A stretch of DNA of 64,000 bases, from the NCBI GenBank assembly GCA_020638495.1, contig JACKIN010000006.1:62001-126000 (forward strand). Direction: 5' to 3'. Numbering within the stretch: the stretch's first letter is position 1; every line of letters begins with the position of its first letter. The notes beneath the pieces are model-generated. The model saw nothing but the letters and a program-made list of their open reading frames with translations. It did not search any database and had not been told where the DNA came from. Below are positions 59,488 through 64,000 of the stretch, piece by piece. Source of the DNA: Geminicoccaceae bacterium. Its GTDB lineage: Bacteria > Pseudomonadota > Alphaproteobacteria > Geminicoccales > Geminicoccaceae. The position numbers and the translations under genes are program-made.

Positions 59488-59769
59488 GGACTGACTCCCC
59501 GGGCGCCTGGGGGGCCACACAGAATTCTATCGCGGTTGGTTGGCTGGCCGTTGGGCGGCCAGACTTGTCGATAAAATACCAGTCGGGACTCGAGCGCGCC
59601 CTCACTCGCGTCCGTCGCCATTATGCATCTCGAGCATGTTCGAGCGCAAGGCGAGGACCGACTCGGCGAACGGTCGATTGGATCTCGTGGACCGGAAAGC
59701 CGAGCGGCCAATCGAGTTTTGTGGACCCGAAAATCCGAAGAAGGGAAGCGTCCCGCATCGGAGGCGTGC

Positions 59770-60525
59770 TCAGTATCCACGCGACTGCGGTTGGTTCGTT
59801 TGGGAGGCGAACATGTAGCCGATGCCCCGAATTGTCTTGATGAAGCGAGTGTCGCGTGCATCGTCGTGCAACTTGCGCCGAATTTTGGCGATCATTACAT
59901 CGATGCTGCGGTCATAGGGGGTCCAGTGTCTGTCAGCGATGATGTCGAGGATCTGGTCGCGCGAGAGAATTCGTCCGCGCCGTTCGACCAGGGCGTGCAG
60001 GATCTGGAACTCCCGGCCGGTCAGCCGGATCTGCTCGTTGTCCGGCGACCAGAGCGAGTGTCCGTCCGAATCGAGCCGCCAGCCGAAAAAGCTCATGCCC
60101 ACCGGAGGCTCGCGCCCGGCCGGCGGCGGCGCCGCGACGTACCTGGCGAGACGTCGCATGAGAGCCCGCATCCGCGCCAGGAGCTCGCACGGCTCGTAGG
60201 GCTTGCCGATGAAGTCGTCCGCACCCAGCTCGAGACAAGCGATCCTGTCCGCGGTGGTGGCGTTGGTGGACAGGGCGATGATGGGAAAGCCGAAACCGGT
60301 GTGCAGATAGCGCAGGACGGCCAGACCGTCCTCGCCGGCCGAAAAGCCAGGGTCGAGGAGCGCGAGGTCGAATCGCTCCTCCGCCAGCTTCCGCCGCATC
60401 ACTGCTCCCTGGTGAGCCGTGACGACGACATGCCCCTGACCTGTCAGATACCTCTCGGCGAGCTGGCACGATGAAAGGTCATCGTCCACGACGAGAATAC
60501 GGTATCTGTGATCGCAACCCGACAT
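59770..60525 (-). CDS. Orphan OmpR/PhoB-family response regulator
   Basis: 251 residues from ATG 60525. The receiver has VVDDD, phospho-acceptor Asp58 (LALLDPGFS), an ALSTNATTADRI helix, and Lys in GKPYEPCEL. The winged-helix domain has LTGREFQILHALVERRGRILSRDQIL, seen in pieces at 180-205, and YDRSIDVMIAKIRRKL and IRGIGYMF. It is a DNA-binding regulator without an adjacent kinase. A long divergent leader region links it to the formamidase operon. Confidence 0.9.
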   Translation of the reverse strand: MSGCDHRYRILVVDDDLSSCQLAERYLTGQGHVVVTAHQGAVMRRKLAEERFDLALLDPGFSAGEDGLAVLRYLHTGFGFPIIALSTNATTADRIACLELGADDFIGKPYEPCELLARMRALMRRLARYVAAPPPAGREPPVGMSFFGWRLDSDGHSLWSPDNEQIRLTGREFQILHALVERRGRILSRDQILDIIADRHWTPYDRSIDVMIAKIRRKLHDDARDTRFIKTIRGIGYMFASQTNQPQSRGY

Positions 60526-60567
60526 GAATATCACGCTAGCCGCCAGGCTGGAATCAGTCGAGTCGGA

Positions 60568-60599
60568 AAGATGTCGCCCTCGAAGAGGGCCTCCATCTT
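60568..60599 (-). promoter_or_regulatory. Leader hairpin of the response regulator gene
   Basis: AAGATG (60568-60573) pairs with CATCTT (60594-60599), and inside it GCCCTC (60576-60581) with GAGGGC (60585-60590) around GAA. On the minus strand this stem would sit 43-74 bases before the regulator's ATG. Confidence 0.4.
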
Positions 60600-60712
60600 G
60601 CCAGCAGCCCCCTTGATCCTGCAATCTAAAGCAACGTCAGGTTGAGCCTTTTTTCAAAATTCTATTTCGAGGCGATGACCGCTTCGCCGTGACCAGAAGT
60701 GCAGAGTCGTCG

Positions 60713-60729
60713 GTTACAAAAGTTTACAA
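60713..60729. promoter_or_regulatory. Direct repeat of TTACAA, likely response-regulator site
   Basis: GTTACAA (60713-60719) and TTTACAA (60723-60729) place two TTACAA hexamers exactly 10 bases apart. OmpR/PhoB-family dimers bind head-to-tail repeats spaced 10-11 bases, so the adjacent regulator is an obvious candidate. It lies 188 bases before the regulator ATG and 151 before fmdA. Confidence 0.5.
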
Positions 60730-60786
60730 TAGCGGGCTCCTTCGACACATGGAAATTACGTTCGTTGGCTAGCCTTGGAGCCTGTC

Positions 60787-60799
60787 CGAGAAGTTCTCG
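60787..60799. promoter_or_regulatory. Perfect 13-bp palindrome before fmdA
   Basis: CGAGAAGTTCTCG reads the same on both strands around a central G. It starts 93 bases upstream of the fmdA ATG and is flanked by a further TCC...GGA pairing. A dimeric repressor or activator site is possible. Confidence 0.4.
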
Positions 60800-60879
60800 A
60801 ATGCTCGGAGTAGTCCGACGAGATACGAGCAGGGTCGAGATCGACGGCTTGAAAAACTTGCAAAAGCGGAGGAAAATCG

Positions 60880-62106
60880 ATGCCGAAAACCGTGTTCTCG
60901 GTCGATCTCAACAAGGCCCCTGAAGATCATGCGATCAAGACCCATAATCGCTGGCATCCCGATATCCCGATGGTCGAAATGTTCAAGCCGGGCGACGTCT
61001 TTCGCGTCGAATGTCACGACTGGACAGGTGGGCAGATCGGCAACAACGACAGCGCCAACGATGTTCGTGACGTCGATCTGACCCGCGTTCACTATTTGAG
61101 CGGCCCGTTCGGCGTGCAGGGTGCCGAGCCGGGCGATCTTCTGGTCGTCGACATTCTCGACATCGGTCCCCTGCCCGATTCCGAGTGGGGCTTCAACGGC
61201 GTGTTCGCCAAGGAGAACGGCGGCGGCTTCCTGACCGAGCACTATCCGCAGGCGAGCAAGTCCTGCTGGGATTTCCATGGCATATACACCACGTCGCGGC
61301 ACATCCCGCGCGTCCGTTACCCGGGCATCACCCATCCCGGTCTGATCGGCTGTCTGCCCGATCATGCGCTGCTCGCCGAGGCCAACCGCCGCGAGGCCGA
61401 GCTCGTCTCGAGCGATTCCGGCCGGGTGCCGCCACTGGCCGCCTTGCCCTATGCGGACACGGCGTTGATGGGTCAGATGACGGGTGAAGCGGCCAAGAAA
61501 GCCGCCAAGGAAGCCTGGCGCACCGTGCCGCCACGCGAGCACGGCGGCAATTGCGACATCAAGAATCTCTCGCGCGGCTCGAAGGTCTATTTCCCCGTCT
61601 ACGTAAAGGGCGGCGGGCTTTCCATGGGCGACATCCATTTTTCCCAGGGTGACGGCGAAATCACCTTCTGCGGCGCGATCGAGATGGCGGGCTGGATCGA
61701 CATCGGTGTCGACATCATCAAGGGCGGTGTCGCGAAGTACGGCATCATCAATCCCGTCTTCAAGCCGAGCCCGGTGGACCCGCACTTCGACGACTATCTG
61801 ATCTTCGAGGGCATATCGGTCGACGAGCACACCGGAGAGCAATATTACCTCGATGCACATGTCGCCTATCGACGTGCCTGCCTGAACGCCATCGAATACC
61901 TCAAGAAGTTCGGCTTCTCCGGCGAGCAGGCCTACATGATCCTGGGGACGGCACCGGTCGAAGGGCGCATTTCCGGCATCGTCGACATCCCCAACGTCTG
62001 CGCCACCCTGGCCATACCGACGGGCATTTTCGACTTCGACATCAACCCGTCCTCCACCGGTCCGACGAAACAGGTCAAAGGTGCCGACGTCGCGAAGACG
62101 AGCTGA
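60880..62106 (+). CDS. fmdA: Formamidase (FmdA/AmdA family)
   Basis: 408 residues from ATG 60880 with GGAGG. It hydrolyses formamide to formate and ammonia in the cytoplasm. Conserved stretches include KTHNRWHPDIPMVEMFKPGD, ECHDWTGGQIGNNDSANDV, GNCDIKNLSRGSKVYFPV, GDIHFSQGDGEITFCGAIEM and the C-terminal DIPNVCATLAIP. The length matches family members. First gene of a formamide unit, divergent from the response regulator. Formate produced could feed a formate dehydrogenase that needs FdhD/MobA. Confidence 0.93.
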   Translation: MPKTVFSVDLNKAPEDHAIKTHNRWHPDIPMVEMFKPGDVFRVECHDWTGGQIGNNDSANDVRDVDLTRVHYLSGPFGVQGAEPGDLLVVDILDIGPLPDSEWGFNGVFAKENGGGFLTEHYPQASKSCWDFHGIYTTSRHIPRVRYPGITHPGLIGCLPDHALLAEANRREAELVSSDSGRVPPLAALPYADTALMGQMTGEAAKKAAKEAWRTVPPREHGGNCDIKNLSRGSKVYFPVYVKGGGLSMGDIHFSQGDGEITFCGAIEMAGWIDIGVDIIKGGVAKYGIINPVFKPSPVDPHFDDYLIFEGISVDEHTGEQYYLDAHVAYRRACLNAIEYLKKFGFSGEQAYMILGTAPVEGRISGIVDIPNVCATLAIPTGIFDFDINPSSTGPTKQVKGADVAKTS

Positions 62107-62188
62107 TGGCCGCAACGCGCACTTGACATCGAATCGCGCCCCGGCCGGACGAGAGGCTCCGGCCGGGGCGCCCATACGAGGGGCGGTC

Positions 62189-62701
62189 ATGTTGCTCGGC
62201 TTTGCCTTGCTCTACGTTGGCGCGGTTCTGTTCCTGAACGGGATCTGGCTTCTGGGAAGGATCGACGACAAGGAAATCGTCGTGATCAACGTCGTCTCGG
62301 GTGTCGTCACGCTTTGCGTCGCGCTTTACTGGGCGTTCGGTGCCGGCGCCGACGGCGCCTCGATAAGAGCGGCGGCGCTGACGATCCTGTTCACCACCAC
62401 CTATCTCTGGGTGGCTTACAATCGGGTCGTTGCGGTCGACGGACGCGGTCTCGGCTGGTTCAGCCTGTTCGTGGCCATCACCGTTGTGCCCGTCGCCATC
62501 CAAGGGCTGTCGTCCGCCCAAACCGTCACGGAAATATGGTTGGGACTGAACTGGGTCATCTGGGCGGTTCTCTGGTTCATGTACTTCCTGCTCCTCGCCC
62601 TTCAACGCCCCATTCTCAAGCCCACCGCCCTTTTCACTCTCATGGCCGGCATCCTCACGGGTTGGTTGCCGGGATTCCTCTTGCTGGAAGGAGCCTTGTG
62701 A
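62189..62701 (+). CDS. amiS: AmiS/UreI-family amide or urea channel
   Basis: 170 residues from ATG 62189 with GAGGGG upstream. Six hydrophobic helices are seen, starting LLGFALLYVGAVLFLNGIWLLG. Further landmarks are TTTYLWVAYN and WAVLWFMYFLLLAL. AmiS and UreI proteins let short amides or urea pass the inner membrane. Its place right after formamidase shows it supplies formamide. It lies 82 bases after fmdA. Confidence 0.88.
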   Translation: MLLGFALLYVGAVLFLNGIWLLGRIDDKEIVVINVVSGVVTLCVALYWAFGAGADGASIRAAALTILFTTTYLWVAYNRVVAVDGRGLGWFSLFVAITVVPVAIQGLSSAQTVTEIWLGLNWVIWAVLWFMYFLLLALQRPILKPTALFTLMAGILTGWLPGFLLLEGAL

Positions 62702-62765
62702 GGGTGCCTGCCTTCGGCAAGCCATTCTCGAGGCTCCTCCGTCCGCCATCTTCAGGGAGGTTGCG

Positions 62766-63065
62766 ATGCCGCTCTACAACTATCTTTGCAGCGATTGCGG
62801 CCCGTTCGATGCATGGCGGGCGATGGCCGAAGCGGCGCACGACTGCGCTTGCCCAAGCTGCCTCAAGCCCGGCCGCCGCGTGGTGTCGACACCGCATATC
62901 AACTCGATGAATGCCAGCCTGCGCCGCGCGCTCGCGCGTTCCGAGCAGAGCAGCAGCGAGCCCAGGATCGTGAAGAAAGCCCATCTCGCGGGCTGCGGTT
63001 GCGCTTTGTGCAAGACCGGGAACAGACGACCCTCGGTCCGCCACAGGTGGATGATCGGTCATTGA
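62766..63065 (+). CDS. fmdB: FmdB-type zinc ribbon protein
   Basis: 99 residues from ATG 62766 with AGGGAGG. The short zinc ribbon has Cys8-x2-Cys11 and Cys29-x2-Cys32 (PLYNYLCSDCGPFDAW at the start, CPSCLKPGRR). FmdB was first described as a regulator of the amide-hydrolase operon in Methylophilus. The C-terminal tail is basic with an extra CGCALC. A TGATG overlap at its stop hints at one more short frame. Confidence 0.82.
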   Translation: MPLYNYLCSDCGPFDAWRAMAEAAHDCACPSCLKPGRRVVSTPHINSMNASLRRALARSEQSSSEPRIVKKAHLAGCGCALCKTGNRRPSVRHRWMIGH

Positions 63066-63348
63066 TGCAAGCGCGCCGTCAGGCGCGGGTGCCCAGCCTT
63101 CTCGAGAAGGATGGACGCGTCCACCAGATCTTCTGGCGTGGCAATTCGTTGGGCCGACATCCACGGCAGCCTATTCTGGTTGCGGTAGCCCGGATGCGTG
63201 AATTTCGGCGCCACCCCGCACGTCGGCTCCCGCGTTAACGGCACCTGATGCCGTTGCAGGGGCTTCGCCACCCCACCCCCGCGGTTGCGGTGGTGCCGGG
63301 TGTCCGCTAGAGGGTTGGCGGACATTCGTGTGAAAGATTCCGCTCTCC
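63066..63348. other. Gap between fmdB and serS
   Basis: 283 bases. On the plus strand a 57-codon frame starts at ATG 63065 in a TGATG overlap with the fmdB stop and ends at 63238; on the minus strand an 88-codon frame (63059-63325) covers the same bases. Both are compositionally unlike neighbours and neither has family resemblance. No terminator or riboswitch is recognised. Confidence 0.35.
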
Positions 63349-64000
63349 ATGCATGACGTGAAATGGCTGCGGGAGGACCCGGCGGCGTTCGATGCTGCGC
63401 TGGCGCGGCGCGGGGTGGCGCCGTGCGCGGCAGAGCTGCTGGCGCTCGACAAGGAGTGGCGGGCGCTGGAGACGCGGGTCCAGGAGGACCAGGCGCTCCG
63501 CAACCGGCTCTCGAAGGAGATCGGCCAGCGGCGCGGGCCGGATGGCAAGCCGCCGGCGGAGCTGCTCGACCAGGTGACGCAGCTCAAGGATCTGCTCAGG
63601 ATCCGCGAAGCGAAGCTGGAGCAGGTGCGCCAGGCCCTCGACGAGCGGCTGATGGAGCTGCCGAACGCGCTCCTGCCCGAGGTGCCGGACGGGCCGGACG
63701 AGAGCTTCAACCGCGAGGAGCGGCGCTGGGGGACCTTGCGGAACTTCGGCTTCGAGCCCCGGGCGCACGAGGAGCTGGGCGCCGGGCTCGGCATGGATTT
63801 CGAGGCGGCGGCGAAGCTCAGTGGCGCGCGCTTCGTGGTGCTCCGGGGCCAGCTCGCCCGGCTCGAGCGGGCGATCGGCCAGTTCCTCCTCGACCTGCAG
63901 ACGGAAAAGCACGGCTACACCGAGGTGGCGGTGCCGCTCCTGGTGCGCGACGCGGCGCTCTTCGGCACGGGGCAGTTGCCGAAGTTCGCCGAGGACCAGT
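63349..64000 (+). CDS. serS: Seryl-tRNA synthetase, N-terminal part (cut by the window end)
   Basis: 217 codons are visible from ATG 63349 (MHDVKWLREDPAAFDAALARRG, shown in part); the frame is still open at the window end. The long antiparallel coiled coil that reaches the tRNA arm spans about residues 30-100 (LRNRLSKEIGQRRG, LLRIREAKLEQVRQALDERL), and the core begins with FEAAAKLSGARFVVLRGQLARLERA. It charges tRNA-Ser and also feeds selenocysteine synthesis. It is unlinked in function to the formamide genes before it. Confidence 0.93.
   Translation, partial: MHDVKWLREDPAAFDAALARRGVAPCAAELLALDKEWRALETRVQEDQALRNRLSKEIGQRRGPDGKPPAELLDQVTQLKDLLRIREAKLEQVRQALDERLMELPNALLPEVPDGPDESFNREERRWGTLRNFGFEPRAHEELGAGLGMDFEAAAKLSGARFVVLRGQLARLERAIGQFLLDLQTEKHGYTEVAVPLLVRDAALFGTGQLPKFAEDQ

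Larger units (their letters stand above)
58931..59769. other. 839-base gene-poor region with two repeat arrays and a small ORF
   Basis: Nothing conventional is encoded here. In order it holds an unremarkable stretch (58931-59092), a 21-bp tandem array (59093-59196), five phased hairpin palindromes (59194-59349), a minus-strand terminator-like hairpin (59359-59388), a 30-codon minus-strand ORF (59395-59487), and about 280 bases to the end of the response regulator gene. Six-frame reading gives only repetitive or frame-shadow proteins. Confidence 0.7.
60526..60879. other. Divergent control region between the response regulator and fmdA
   Basis: 354 bases with no ORF. It contains a double hairpin (60568-60599), a run of six T (60649-60654), a 10-bp-phased TTACAA repeat (60713-60729) and a 13-bp palindrome (60787-60799). 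Its middle is AT-richer than the flanking genes. Promoters for both directions must lie here. Confidence 0.6.

Noticed and set aside
57988..59574. Long frame running from gshA into the repeat region
   Set aside because: Its first two thirds are an out-of-frame shadow of gshA; the rest is repeat-derived, with Gly-Ser-Val heptads and no start signal.
60600..60655. Small RNA ending at the six-T run
   Set aside because: Only a weak CAAC/GTTG stem precedes the T run, so a terminator is not convincing and no promoter is visible.
60760..60785. Sigma-54 promoter before fmdA
   Set aside because: TTGGCTAGCCTTGG resembles the -24 part, but the GC expected at -12 is absent.
63059..63325. 88-codon minus-strand ORF before serS
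   Set aside because: It overlaps a competing plus-strand frame, lacks a ribosome site and has no recognisable domain; it could be a gene remnant but cannot be supported.

Overview
This window is GC-rich bacterial chromosome, densely coding on both strands and almost certainly alphaproteobacterial. The gene content supports that: an SdhE/Sdh5-type flavinylation factor next to mfd, a phasin, a plant-type (GCS2-like) glutamate-cysteine ligase, a host-attachment (baeRF-like) protein, a PhoX phosphatase, AccB/AccC with AroQ, a TRAP carboxylate transporter, and FmdA/AmiS/FmdB. A Rhodospirillales-like or Geminicoccales-like host is my inference only. No tRNA, rRNA, CRISPR or prophage was recognised. 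One insertion sequence is present.

Layout. 1-7.1 kb: the end of a metallophosphatase; a periplasmic substrate-binding protein coupled to a sensor histidine kinase; an aminotransferase; an IS1182-like element; then mobA and fdhD (molybdenum cofactor and formate dehydrogenase maturation). 7.1-11.7 kb: a class A penicillin-binding protein, a small DUF6460-type membrane protein, a proline-racemase-family enzyme overlapping hemW. 11.7-19.3 kb: a three-gene sugar ABC importer, divergent from a lone aldehyde-oxidase/CoxL-like molybdenum subunit, then a PhoX phosphatase behind a possible Pho box. 19.4-27.2 kb: a DUF3500 protein, a host-attachment protein, a phasin, a LOG-family nucleosidase overlapping a beta-CASP hydrolase, and on the minus strand aroQ-accB-accC-aat. 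27.3-38.1 kb: recG, sdhE-mfd, higBA, a histone-deacetylase-like amidohydrolase, and xseB-ispA-dxs (isoprenoid supply). 38.4-45.4 kb: an MscS channel, a DctPQM TRAP transporter, and two adjacent proteins I do not recognise. 45.4-57.5 kb: an FAD-linked oxidase, an MFS transporter, and a minus-strand glycolytic cluster (pgk - unknown 141-aa gene - class I aldolase - ThiE-like - efp - inositol monophosphatase-like). Next come three tandem paralogous lipoproteins, a peptidoglycan-binding lipoprotein and an EF-hand protein, then ghrA and parA. 57.6-64 kb: gshA, a repeat-rich intergenic region with a small membrane peptide, an orphan OmpR-type regulator, a divergent formamidase operon (fmdA-amiS-fmdB), and the start of serS.

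The least explained part is the gene-poor stretch 58931-59769. It carries a 21-bp tandem array followed directly by five 19-nt hairpin palindromes spaced 31-32 bp apart, that is, repeats phased on about two and three DNA helical turns. Next to it are a 30-residue hydrophobic ORF with a strong ribosome site and its own terminator-like hairpin, and a regulator that shares its upstream region with the formamide operon. That upstream region has a 10-bp-phased TTACAA repeat and a perfect 13-bp palindrome. Other points of interest are the IS insertion that rewrites the mobA C-terminus, the unknown gene pair at 42878-45364, and a substrate-binding protein paired with a kinase and no transporter.
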